From: Lysobacterales bacterium
GTDB lineage: Bacteria; Pseudomonadota; Gammaproteobacteria; Xanthomonadales; SZUA-36
Direction: 5' to 3'
Length of the DNA: 18,292 bases
Assembly: GCA_029287515.1 (NCBI GenBank)
Contig: JARFQZ010000029.1
Coordinates: 1 to 18,292, forward strand
The position numbers and the translations under genes are program-made. Position 1 is the stretch's first letter. Each line of letters begins with the position of its first letter. Positions 1-7,337 of the stretch are shown here, piece by piece. The notes beneath the pieces were generated by a model. It was not told the origin of the DNA. It ran no database searches and saw only the letters and a program-made list of their open reading frames with translations.

Positions 1-444
1 CGGAAACTGCAGGGAAGTCTGGAACAGCGTATGCAGGATATGGAACCCGCTCTTGTCCGCGGCGTACCAGGTCCGTTTCTTTTTCATGCCGCCGAATGGC
101 CTGACAGCGACCGAACCATCGTCCTCGCGGCTCCAGGGGCAGCCCCAGTGTTCGAGTTGTACCAGTTCGAGCGGGGCCTGGCTGACAAAATACTCAACGA
201 CTTCCTGGTCACACAGCCAGTCACCGCCGCTGACCGTGTCGTTGAAGTGCATTTCGAGCGAATCTTCAGCCGTTTTTACGCCGGCTGCCCCGCCTTCGGC
301 TGCACAGGTGTGGCTGCGCATGGGGTAAACCTTTGAAACCAGCGCGACTTCGAGTTCAGGATTGTTCTCGGCGATGGCAATCGATGCGCGCAGCCCCGCA
401 CCGCCGGCGCCGACGATGACGATATCCGCTTTTATTGTTTCCAT
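1..444 (-). CDS. frdA: Fumarate reductase flavoprotein subunit FrdA (N-terminal part; runs off the window start)
   Basis: This is the first 148 residues of a quinol:fumarate reductase flavoprotein, the subunit that reduces fumarate to succinate at covalently bound FAD on the inner face of the cytoplasmic membrane. The N-terminal dinucleotide-binding motif GAGGAGLR (residues 12-19) is followed by SKVYPMRSH, whose H45 matches the histidine that binds FAD covalently in E. coli FrdA. Then come AAEGGAAG, a GGDWLCDQ motif and WGCPWSR, and the fragment ends in the FrdA-like HTLFQTSLQFP. The resemblance is to FrdA rather than typical SdhA. The ATG at 444 is preceded by GGAG about six bases away. The gene starts 11 bases after the stop of the outer-membrane barrel gene, so it is the distal part of the cytochrome operon. 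FrdB and membrane subunits would lie outside the window. Family assignment is confident; whether it works as a fumarate reductase or a succinate dehydrogenase is not decided by this fragment. Confidence 0.93.
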   Translation of the reverse strand, partial: METIKADIVIVGAGGAGLRASIAIAENNPELEVALVSKVYPMRSHTCAAEGGAAGVKTAEDSLEMHFNDTVSGGDWLCDQEVVEYFVSQAPLELVQLEHWGCPWSREDDGSVAVRPFGGMKKKRTWYAADKSGFHILHTLFQTSLQFP

Positions 445-455
445 TAGTACTCCGG

Positions 456-2702
456 TCAGAAAAGGTACTTCCAGGATGCAGAAATCAGCCAGAGATCATA
501 GTCCTGGGTAGGTTGTCCGAGAGACAGTATATTGGTCATCGTGTCCTGCGTTACATGATCCAGAGCAAAGTCATCCACGGTAAGTTTTCCGCTTTCAGCC
601 CGCAGGGTCACCGCAGAGCGCTCGTTGATGTCCATCTGACCGTAAACCACCCAGGTTCTCAGCTTGTTTTTCAGTGCCGGTAACGGCGCGGTTTCGATGA
701 AATCCCCGCCTGTGACGTTGATCACGCTTTCGACGTAGGAATAGGTGTAATCGAAGCCGAAGGTAAAGTTTTCCTGTGCGCCCAGGTTCTCGACTCCGGC
801 ATGGAAGTTGAACGTGTCCACTTCATCCTCGGAGTCTGCGAACCAGTTGCGGTCCTCGCGCAGGATGGTGTCCGGATCGAAACTGAATATCTGCCGGTTT
901 GACTGGCTCGCGTCCCAGTTTTCGTGCGTGTAGAAAAAGCTCAGAAAAACTTTTTCAGCCGGCCGGTAGCCAAAATCCACAGACCAGGAGTAGGCTTCTG
1001 CTTCATTCAGTCCAAAGTATCCCTCATCGTAATCATCTGTCCAGTTGCTCCCGGTGACACCGATGTTGAATTCGCGGGTTGGGAACCAATCCAGCCGAAA
1101 GCGCCATTCATCCCTTTCCCGGTCGGTCAGGTTGTACTTGCGTTGCAATGGATGGTTTTGAAATGCATCCTCGGGCAGCACGCCGGGCAGGTAGGATTCC
1201 TGGAACGGGAGGTTACCGATGTACTCATCGACATCGCGGTCCGAGTGGCGGTAATCGAGGCTGGCGGAGAGGTTCTCCCACGAAGCCAGGCGGGCGCCGG
1301 CCAGCCAGGCCCATTCGTTCGAATCCTCGACCTCGGCATAATCGCGTGAGTAGTCATTCCATTCGACGCCGCCTTTCAGGCTGAACCCGCGGGCCACGCT
1401 CCAGTTCAGCAGGGCGTCCGCCGTGTGCCTGGTGTAACTGTAGGGCAGGTTGATGCGGGATTCCGCCGTGGGTTTCTGGTCTTCCGAATCCCCGCCGATG
1501 TAACGGTAAGCTTCCCTCGGGGTTTTATTGTCCCGGTCGTCATAGCGGTAGTTGACGACCAGGTTCAGGCGCTTGGTCAGTCGGCTGGTGAGGCGGGTGC
1601 TGAAAAACAGCGTGTCAATTTTCGCGTCGGCGTCCAGACGGGGCAGGTCTTCACGAACGCGCAGTGCGGGGTTGATGGTGTAGGGCAAAAACGCATCATC
1701 CTGTTTCATCGTTCCCCAGGAAAGATCGGCTGTCAGCCGGGTCCTGGCATTGAAAACAAAGCCACCATAGGCCTTGAACTGGACGTAGCTGTTCTCCGGC
1801 TCCAGCGCCATCTGGCCGAAGCCGTCCGGATACGCCACGCCTTTTTCCCAGTTACCGACTTTTCCAAAAGCGTTCTGAAATTGCAGGGCGGTGTCGTCAT
1901 TATTGAAAAACGAAGCGTACATGCCAATCCCGAACCGTGCCCGGCCATTGGAATAATTGAACATCAGGTTCAGGTTGTCGGTTTGCCAGTTGACCGGCGC
2001 GATCAGTTCAGCCGAGCGTGTGCTCGTCATGTTGGATCCAATGATTCCGAAGGTATTACGGACCCCGTCCCTGTTTTCGTGCCGGAAACCGATCGCCATG
2101 TCCCAGCTTTCACTGATTTTCAAATCGTAATCCAGGGTGATGGATTTGCGGTCTGTCTTGATCTCGTAGGGCCGCAGGTAGTCGTTCAGGTTGATGAATC
2201 CGCGCGTATTGTTGCTGCCTTCAGCAATTTCCCAGCCTACCGGCATGCGTAATTCATCACCGCCCAGGCCCATGTAAGGGGTCAGACCGTTGCTGAAACG
2301 GTTATTTGGGATTTGCCGGTAATCGAACCGGAACCGTTGTTTGCCCTGTTGGCTGAAATCGAAAACGAACCGCCTCGAGTTGAGACCCGCGCGCCAGCCC
2401 TGGAAGCGCCAGCGGGTCAGGTCCCCGCTGTTCCATGCAGGGCGCTTTTCCAGTTTGAAGTCGACCAGGGCATAGACGCCTTCGTCCGTCAGCCCTGAAT
2501 ACTTGCCATAGCGGAAGGAATCGTCACTGAGGTAATACAGGCCCAGTTCAACTTCATTATCGACCACGGATTCCTTCTTTTCTTCCTTCTGGTCTGCGTC
2601 TTTTTCCGCGTCATCTGCTTTTTCCTGTGCCCAGGAGACCAACGGGAAAACCAGGAAAGCCAGTAAAGTTACGCTCAGAACGGTTTTGTTTCGGATCGCC
2701 AT
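456..2702 (-). CDS. MtrB/PioB-family decaheme-associated outer-membrane beta-barrel protein
   Basis: This 748-residue protein is the porin sheath that, in MtrCAB and PioAB systems, holds a periplasmic decaheme cytochrome inside the outer membrane. The signal peptide ends near LVSWA-QE (about residue 25). A charged Asp/Glu/Lys-rich linker follows (about 26-46), then a long series of alternating aromatic/polar strands with acidic turns, ending in WKYLF. A terminal Phe is typical of outer-membrane barrels. The length fits the family (about 650-800). The whole protein has no cysteine, so the N-terminal CXXC described for Shewanella MtrB is absent, as in other non-Shewanella members. Start ATG at 2702 has GAGGAG upstream, and that ribosome site overlaps the stop of the decaheme gene, suggesting coupled translation. 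The identification rests on barrel features plus its place directly after an MtrA/DmsE-type gene. Confidence 0.88.
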   Translation of the reverse strand: MAIRNKTVLSVTLLAFLVFPLVSWAQEKADDAEKDADQKEEKKESVVDNEVELGLYYLSDDSFRYGKYSGLTDEGVYALVDFKLEKRPAWNSGDLTRWRFQGWRAGLNSRRFVFDFSQQGKQRFRFDYRQIPNNRFSNGLTPYMGLGGDELRMPVGWEIAEGSNNTRGFINLNDYLRPYEIKTDRKSITLDYDLKISESWDMAIGFRHENRDGVRNTFGIIGSNMTSTRSAELIAPVNWQTDNLNLMFNYSNGRARFGIGMYASFFNNDDTALQFQNAFGKVGNWEKGVAYPDGFGQMALEPENSYVQFKAYGGFVFNARTRLTADLSWGTMKQDDAFLPYTINPALRVREDLPRLDADAKIDTLFFSTRLTSRLTKRLNLVVNYRYDDRDNKTPREAYRYIGGDSEDQKPTAESRINLPYSYTRHTADALLNWSVARGFSLKGGVEWNDYSRDYAEVEDSNEWAWLAGARLASWENLSASLDYRHSDRDVDEYIGNLPFQESYLPGVLPEDAFQNHPLQRKYNLTDRERDEWRFRLDWFPTREFNIGVTGSNWTDDYDEGYFGLNEAEAYSWSVDFGYRPAEKVFLSFFYTHENWDASQSNRQIFSFDPDTILREDRNWFADSEDEVDTFNFHAGVENLGAQENFTFGFDYTYSYVESVINVTGGDFIETAPLPALKNKLRTWVVYGQMDINERSAVTLRAESGKLTVDDFALDHVTQDTMTNILSLGQPTQDYDLWLISASWKYLF

Positions 2703-2712
2703 CGTTATCTCC

Positions 2713-3702
2713 TCACCGCGTGAGACCAGGGCCGGACGGATGATTGGACCCGTGGACCTGGTTGTGGCAGTTCAGGCACTGGCTGGCCAGTACCTGGGGT
2801 GAGGCTCCTTGCGGCGGAATCCCGGTGCCGCTGTAAGCCATACTCGGGTGGTTCCAGGCGTTGTGGCACTGCTGGCAGAGCCAGGGACCGCGGCCGTTGA
2901 GCAGGGGTGCGTAATTGGAACCGTGCGACTGGTGGCAGGTGCTGCAGTCCTCGCGAACCGGTTGGTGTTCGAACACGAAAGGCCCGCGTTTCTCCGCATG
3001 GCATTCGTAGCAGGTTTCATTGATGGTGTTCTGCACCAGGCTGGCCTCACCGGCCGAACCATGGGGTTTATGGCAGTCGGTGCAGGTCATCAGGCCGATG
3101 TGCGAGGTTGCCTCGCTGGCGGCCTGCACAGGGTGCCGCGACTGGCGCATGAACTGGGCGCGTTGCTCGGCATGGCAGGTGTAGCAGACCTCCGGCTGGC
3201 TCTCCACCGCCAGCACCGGGTCGTTCTCCACGTGCAGGTCGTGGCAGTCGACACAGGCGGTCTGCTGAATGTCATGCATGCTTCCCATCCAGTGGAAACG
3301 CGAACCGTTGTCGTGGCACGCCAGGCACTGGCCATTTTTCAGCTCGGCAGGTTCATCCGGGCCAAACGTAATGGCAGGAGCGGGGCGCGATCCGTCCGAA
3401 GCCCTCTTGGTGTGGGCTTTGCTCGGGCCGTGGCAGGATTCACAACCGTGATTCTCATCCGACATGGGCGTCCGGGAATCTGCGGTCACCGCCATGCGGG
3501 ACAGCAGTATTTCGTGGGCATCCTGCTTACGCCCTTCGCCGTGGCAGGCCAGGCACATTCTGGAGCCGCGGGAGTACTCCGCTTCAGCTTCTGCGGCTTC
3601 TTCAGCTGCCATTACCATTGCACCGGAGAAAGTAAAAAATAAAAAGGCCAGCAAAACCAGTCTGGCCCTTATCATCGAAAGACAGGATGGATGTTCGATC
3701 AT
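2713..3702 (-). CDS. Periplasmic decaheme c-type cytochrome, DmsE/MtrA family
   Basis: This 329-residue protein has a signal peptide (hydrophobic stretch about 13-31, cleavage near MVMA-AEEA) and exactly ten CXXCH motifs, starting at residues 50, 87, 126, 150, 173, 207, 231, 253, 276 and 309. Length and heme number match MtrA, PioA and DmsE. In known systems these wire-like cytochromes sit in the MtrB-type barrel and carry electrons between periplasm and cell exterior. The barrel gene follows immediately, with its ribosome site overlapping this stop codon. No gene for a surface decaheme partner (MtrC/OmcA type) is visible, so the arrangement is closer to two-part PioAB. I chose the upstream ATG at 3702 because GGAGAG lies about nine bases before it, whereas Met10 has no ribosome site. 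Function as a conduit is well supported by context; substrate and direction are unknown. Confidence 0.93.
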   Translation of the reverse strand: MIEHPSCLSMIRARLVLLAFLFFTFSGAMVMAAEEAAEAEAEYSRGSRMCLACHGEGRKQDAHEILLSRMAVTADSRTPMSDENHGCESCHGPSKAHTKRASDGSRPAPAITFGPDEPAELKNGQCLACHDNGSRFHWMGSMHDIQQTACVDCHDLHVENDPVLAVESQPEVCYTCHAEQRAQFMRQSRHPVQAASEATSHIGLMTCTDCHKPHGSAGEASLVQNTINETCYECHAEKRGPFVFEHQPVREDCSTCHQSHGSNYAPLLNGRGPWLCQQCHNAWNHPSMAYSGTGIPPQGASPQVLASQCLNCHNQVHGSNHPSGPGLTR

Positions 3703-3737
3703 ACGACTGCTCTCTCCAAATCGGTGCGCCTTTTCCT

Positions 3738-3755
3738 GCCCGGCTAAGGCCGGGC
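3738..3755 (-). other. Intercistronic stem-loop without U-tract
   Basis: GCCCGGC (3738-3744), loop TAAG and GCCGGGC (3749-3755) form a perfect 7-bp GC-rich hairpin in the 80-base gap between the lipoprotein cytochrome and the decaheme cytochrome. Reading along the minus strand it is followed by AGGAAAAGG rather than a run of T, so it does not look like an intrinsic terminator. It could be an mRNA processing or stability element that sets the ratio of the two cytochromes. The structure is plain; the role is inferred. Confidence 0.5.
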
Positions 3756-3782
3756 GACAGGCCGTTGTTTGTCAGTTTATTT

Positions 3783-4181
3783 TTAGTTGTTCCTGGCGCC
3801 CTGGTCGATCCAGAGTCTTATGGTTTTTATGTCTTTACTTGCAACTTTTTTCATTGATCCGTGCGGCATGCTAATAGATGGGTCGGCCCGGCCTTCCATC
3901 AGGACTACAAGGTTGCTGCCCTCGCTGTCGCCGCCGATGACCATCGCGCCGAACTTTGTACCTTTCATCAGGTCATCGTAGGTGACCATGCTGAAGCCGC
4001 TGGCTACGTAACCTTCAGCGCCTTCCTGGTGGCAGGACAGGCAGTTCTGGTCGAGGATGGGTTTTACGTCCTGGGCAAAACTTACCGCTTCTTCACGGGC
4101 GCATCCTGGCAGCACCGACAGCAAAGCGATGGGGGCTATGGTCGCGATGAACCATTTGCCTGCAGTTCCGGTCTTAATCAT
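3783..4181 (-). CDS. Lipoprotein monoheme cytochrome c (planctomycete-type C domain-like)
   Basis: This is a 132-residue exported cytochrome with one heme site, CLSCH at residues 47-51. The N-terminus is a lipoprotein signal with lipobox LPGC, giving Cys27 as the lipidated residue, so the protein should be tethered to a membrane facing the periplasm or the surface. The motif FAQDVKPILDQNCLSCH resembles the start of the PSCyt1-type domain, and ISMPHG near residue 105 offers a Met as the distal heme ligand. The C-terminus, with IRLWIDQGA, is also typical of that domain. It is the first gene of the operon leading to the decaheme/barrel pair and FrdA. Its ATG has GGAGA nine bases upstream. A role as a donor or acceptor for the outer-membrane conduit is plausible but inferred. 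Confidence 0.85.
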   Translation of the reverse strand: MIKTGTAGKWFIATIAPIALLSVLPGCAREEAVSFAQDVKPILDQNCLSCHQEGAEGYVASGFSMVTYDDLMKGTKFGAMVIGGDSEGSNLVVLMEGRADPSISMPHGSMKKVASKDIKTIRLWIDQGARNN

Positions 4182-4213
4182 CGTTCATTCTCCAGAGTCT
4201 TATTCAGCCTAAA

Positions 4214-4255
4214 AAACTACGCTCGTGCCGGAAGACTACTTATGATACAAGTCAA
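4214..4255 (-). promoter_or_regulatory. Candidate FNR/CRP-type operator with class II promoter for the conduit operon
   Basis: Read on the minus strand, 4255-4242 is TTGAC-TTGT-ATCAT, two mismatches from the FNR/Anr consensus TTGAT-N4-ATCAA. If bound in the usual class II position (centre at -41.5), the -10 hexamer should fall at 4219-4214, where the minus strand reads TAGTTT. That keeps the important T, A and final T of TATAAT. The start would be near 4207, some 26 bases before the ATG of the lipoprotein cytochrome. The match is moderate, and the site also lies 79 bases upstream of hemY, so it could serve either direction. Confidence 0.35.
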
Positions 4256-4294
4256 CTAAACGAAACAATCGAAAGCCCATTTCCAAAAAAAGGT

Positions 4295-4315
4295 TAATAT
4301 TTTGAATCAATATTA
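4295..4315. repeat. Short AT-rich inverted repeat upstream of hemY
   Basis: TAATATT (4295-4301) and AATATTA (4309-4315) are perfect inverted arms separated by seven bases. The repeat ends 18 bases before the GTG start of hemY and contains a TATTAT hexamer (4311-4316) that could be its -10 element. It may be an operator for hemY and the kinase operon. AT-rich inverted repeats arise easily by chance, so this is tentative. Confidence 0.3.
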
Positions 4316-4333
4316 TCACTGGCGGACGCGCAT

Positions 4334-5716
4334 GTGAAAACGGCAATCGTTGGAGCCGGGATTTCCGGGCTGGCCACCGGGCAGGCGATCCTCGCCAGGG
4401 ATTCGAATGCGGAAGTCGTTATTTTCGAATCGGATGCCCGCACGGGTGGGAAAGTGTTTTCGGAAATCACCGAAGAAGGCTACCTGTGCGAATGGGGGGT
4501 TAACGCCTTTCTCGACAAGAGCCCCAGGACCCTGGAGCTTTGCGAAGAAATCGGCCTGAACCCGGTTTCCGGTGATGTCGCGGCGAAAAAAAGATACGTT
4601 TTCAGTGAAAACTATTTGCATAAACTGCCGGAAAAACCTCCGGAATTCCTGGCCTCGAAGCTGCTGAGTTTTCCAGGCCGGATGCGCGTCATCGGAGAAA
4701 TATTTTCAGGTAGGACAAAATTGCCCGATGAAACCCTGGAGCAATTCGGCGCCAGGCACCTTGGACGCGAGGCGTTTGAGAAGCTGATCGACCCCATGGC
4801 TTCCGGCGTGTTTGCCGGGGATGCCACGAAAATGAGCCTGAAGAGTTGTTTTCCGCGTATTCACGAAGTGGAAGCAGAATTCGGAAGCCTGATCCGGGGG
4901 CTTATCAAGTTGCAGAAAAAGGCCCGTCAACAGGGAAAAAAGGATACGCCCGGCCCCGGCCCCGGCGGTAACTTGACCTCATTCAAATCGGGCATGAGCG
5001 TGATGACCGATACGCTGACCGCCCAATTGGGGCCGCGGGTACGCACTGATACACCCGTGAGCAGCATCAGTCGGGACGATTCACAGTACACTTTGCATCT
5101 CGAGAATGGTGGCAGCGAGGCGTTTGATGCCGTCATCCTTGCGACGCCTGCCTGGGCCCAGGCAGATATTCTGGACGACCTGGCGCCCGGTATTTCAAAA
5201 TTGCTGCGGGAAATTGAATACCCCGCACTGTCCGTGGTTTGCCTGGGATACCGGGCACAGGACGCCGCAGGTTGTATGGATGGTTTCGGTTTCCTGGTGC
5301 CGTCAAGGGAAAAAAGAAGCATCCTCGGCACGGTGGCCGACTCCAACGTCTTCCCCGGCCGGGCGCCGGAGGGTTCAGTCCTGTATCGCACCATGGTGGG
5401 CGGCGCCCGCTGTTCGCAGCTGGCGGAACTTCCGAATGAGCAACTGCTGGACCGGGTCCGTTCAGACCTCGAAGACATCATGGGGCTGAAAGCGGAGCCG
5501 GAGTTCGTCAGTATCTATCGCCATGAAAGAGCAATTCCCCAGTACCTGGTGGGCCATGCCGACAGGCTGGAGGTCATCGAAAGTCATTTGCATGATTTTC
5601 CCGGGCTGATCCTTACCGGCAATGCTTTCCGGGGCGTCAGCCTGAACGACTGCGTGCTCAACGCTGAAAAAACTGCTGAAAAAGTCGTCGCAGCAGCCGC
5701 TGTCACCGGAAAATGA
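4334..5716 (+). CDS. hemY: Protoporphyrinogen oxidase, HemY type (FAD-dependent)
   Basis: This 460-residue flavoprotein oxidises protoporphyrinogen IX to protoporphyrin IX, the penultimate step of heme synthesis. The N-terminal Rossmann motif GAGISG is at residues 7-12, and an acidic end of the second strand (VIFES) precedes RTGGKV. Around residues 153-180 the stretch DPMASGVFAGDATKMSLKS is the hallmark of the oxygen-type PPO family, and the C-terminal FAD contact region includes LTGNAFRGVSLNDCV. Length is normal. The start is GTG at 4334, giving the dinucleotide fold its usual N-terminal beginning; GGCGGA eight bases upstream is a weak ribosome site. The stop lies only four bases before the kinase start, so it shares an operon with the heme-sensing two-component system. 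A coproporphyrinogen-oxidase activity, as in Gram-positive HemY, cannot be excluded from sequence. Supplying heme for the many cytochromes nearby is the natural reading of the context. Confidence 0.88.
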   Translation: MKTAIVGAGISGLATGQAILARDSNAEVVIFESDARTGGKVFSEITEEGYLCEWGVNAFLDKSPRTLELCEEIGLNPVSGDVAAKKRYVFSENYLHKLPEKPPEFLASKLLSFPGRMRVIGEIFSGRTKLPDETLEQFGARHLGREAFEKLIDPMASGVFAGDATKMSLKSCFPRIHEVEAEFGSLIRGLIKLQKKARQQGKKDTPGPGPGGNLTSFKSGMSVMTDTLTAQLGPRVRTDTPVSSISRDDSQYTLHLENGGSEAFDAVILATPAWAQADILDDLAPGISKLLREIEYPALSVVCLGYRAQDAAGCMDGFGFLVPSREKRSILGTVADSNVFPGRAPEGSVLYRTMVGGARCSQLAELPNEQLLDRVRSDLEDIMGLKAEPEFVSIYRHERAIPQYLVGHADRLEVIESHLHDFPGLILTGNAFRGVSLNDCVLNAEKTAEKVVAAAAVTGK

Positions 5717-5720
5717 AGAC

Positions 5721-7337
5721 ATGATAAGCAACAGTCTTAAGGTCAAGGTGGGTATTTACCTGGTCATTGCACTCACGCTTGCGGTCTTCCTGTTTACATT
5801 CCTCGTGGTGCGCAACAGCCGCGAGGAATTACTGCAACAGGCAATGGACCATGCTGCGCAGTTATCGGAAGTCATCATCAAGAGTACGCGTTTTGCCATG
5901 CTGCAAAACCAGCCGTCCCATGTGGACAAAATCATCAATGACGTGGGTGATCAAAATGACATTGACCGGGTCAGGATTCTCAGCAAGAACGGTACCGTCA
6001 TCCATTCCTCCGAAGAGACGGAGATAGGCGCCCTGGTGGACCAGGAGGCGGAGTCCTGCCTCGCCTGTCACCTCGATGAGAGGTCGATGCGTGAAAGCCC
6101 GATGATCGGCAGACCCCGGTTGTTCACCAGTCCGGACGGCCAGCACATGCTGGGAAGTACGGCCGTCATCCGAAATGAACCCAGCTGCGCTACTTCAGGC
6201 TGCCATGCAAATGCCGAGGATCAGGCGGTATTGGGTGTGCTGGATATCGTTTCTCCATTGAACCGGATCGATGAAACGATTCGTGACACGACCTACAGGA
6301 TCGTGGGATTTGCGCTGGGTTTCGTGGTCCTGGCCGCGTTTCTGGTCAGTATTCTGGTGCAGCGGACCGTATACCGGCCACTGGGTGACCTGAAAGAGGG
6401 GTCGGAAAGGTTGGCCGAGGGCGATCTCGAGCACCCGATACCGGTCCGCAGTGATGATGAACTCGGACAACTGGCCGAATCCTTCAACAGCATGATGAAG
6501 CGGCTGCGTAAATCACGGGAAGAATTGCAGGATTGGGGACGAACGCTGGAGCAGAAAGTCGAGGCGGCTACACACGATCTGCAGATTGCGCAGGCAGAAG
6601 CGGCGAGGGGTGAAAAGTTGGCTTCGGTGGGCTTGCTCGCGGCCGGCATTGCACACGAACTCAATAATCCGCTGACCGGCGTGCTCACCTTTTCTCACCT
6701 CGTGCGGAAAGAGCTGCCGGACGACAGTCCGGAAGCGGAGGATCTGGACCTGGTGATCCAGGAGACCAAACGATGCGCCACCATTATTCGCAGGCTGTTG
6801 GATTTTGCGCGTGAAAAAACACCTGAAAAAGGGTATTCGGACCTGAACCAATTGATCGAGGACACTTCGCACCTGATAAGCCAGTCGGCCCAGGTTGCAG
6901 ATATTGATATCATACTCGACCTTGATGAGTCACTGCCGACCGTCTGGATCGACGAGGATCTCGTAAAGCAAGTGATCATGAACATGCTGGTCAACGCCCA
7001 GCATGCCATCAAAGGCGCGGGCAGGATTACGGTACGCACTTCTGTCTGGCAGGGCGGGGATGACAACGGAGAATCTGAATCGAAACCCATGGCAAAGATA
7101 TCCATCACGGACACCGGTTGCGGAATCTCCGAGGAAAACCTGCAGCGAATATTCGATCCGTTCTTCACGACCAAGGGGGTGGGCAAAGGCACCGGGCTGG
7201 GATTATCCGTGAGTCACGGTACCATTACAGCACACGGTGGATTTGTGGAAGTTGAGAGTGAAGTGGGAGTCGGAACTGAATTTCGCATTTTCCTTCCCCT
7301 GGGAGGTGGCAACAGTGCGTCCGGAGGTGCCGCGTGA
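5721..7337 (+). CDS. Membrane histidine kinase with c-type heme-binding periplasmic sensor domain
   Basis: This is a 538-residue sensor kinase. TM1 (about 11-30) and TM2 (about 194-212) enclose a periplasmic domain of about 160 residues that holds CLACH (113-117) and CATSGCH (156-162). The first is a standard c-heme motif and the second a CX4CH motif of the kind found in cytochromes c3. A HAMP domain (about 214-266) and coiled coil follow. The DHp box GIAHELNNPLTG has phospho-acceptor His312, and the ATPase has NMLVNAQ (N425), DTGCG (464-468) and GKGTGLGL (488-495). The stop overlaps the next gene's GTG by four bases, so kinase and regulator are translationally coupled partners. Likely input is redox state or a small ligand at the heme; this is inferred by analogy with the c-heme sensor domains of Geobacter chemoreceptors. 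All catalytic boxes look intact. Confidence 0.92.
   Translation: MISNSLKVKVGIYLVIALTLAVFLFTFLVVRNSREELLQQAMDHAAQLSEVIIKSTRFAMLQNQPSHVDKIINDVGDQNDIDRVRILSKNGTVIHSSEETEIGALVDQEAESCLACHLDERSMRESPMIGRPRLFTSPDGQHMLGSTAVIRNEPSCATSGCHANAEDQAVLGVLDIVSPLNRIDETIRDTTYRIVGFALGFVVLAAFLVSILVQRTVYRPLGDLKEGSERLAEGDLEHPIPVRSDDELGQLAESFNSMMKRLRKSREELQDWGRTLEQKVEAATHDLQIAQAEAARGEKLASVGLLAAGIAHELNNPLTGVLTFSHLVRKELPDDSPEAEDLDLVIQETKRCATIIRRLLDFAREKTPEKGYSDLNQLIEDTSHLISQSAQVADIDIILDLDESLPTVWIDEDLVKQVIMNMLVNAQHAIKGAGRITVRTSVWQGGDDNGESESKPMAKISITDTGCGISEENLQRIFDPFFTTKGVGKGTGLGLSVSHGTITAHGGFVEVESEVGVGTEFRIFLPLGGGNSASGGAA

Noticed and set aside
1425..2252. Open frame of 275 codons on the plus strand inside the barrel gene
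   Set aside because: It runs antisense to a convincing outer-membrane barrel gene, has no recognisable domain and no ribosome site; GC-rich codon use makes such shadows common.
2809..3642. Open frame of 277 codons on the plus strand opposite the decaheme gene
   Set aside because: The opposite strand encodes ten ordered CXXCH motifs with a signal peptide; the plus-strand product shows no domain.
4221..4240. CGGCACG on the minus strand upstream of the conduit operon as a second sigma-54 promoter
   Set aside because: At the required spacing the -12 dinucleotide is GT, not GC, and the first base of the -24 box is wrong.
4927..5481. Open frame of 184 codons on the minus strand opposite hemY
   Set aside because: It is a shadow of the hemY coding frame; no domain or start signal.
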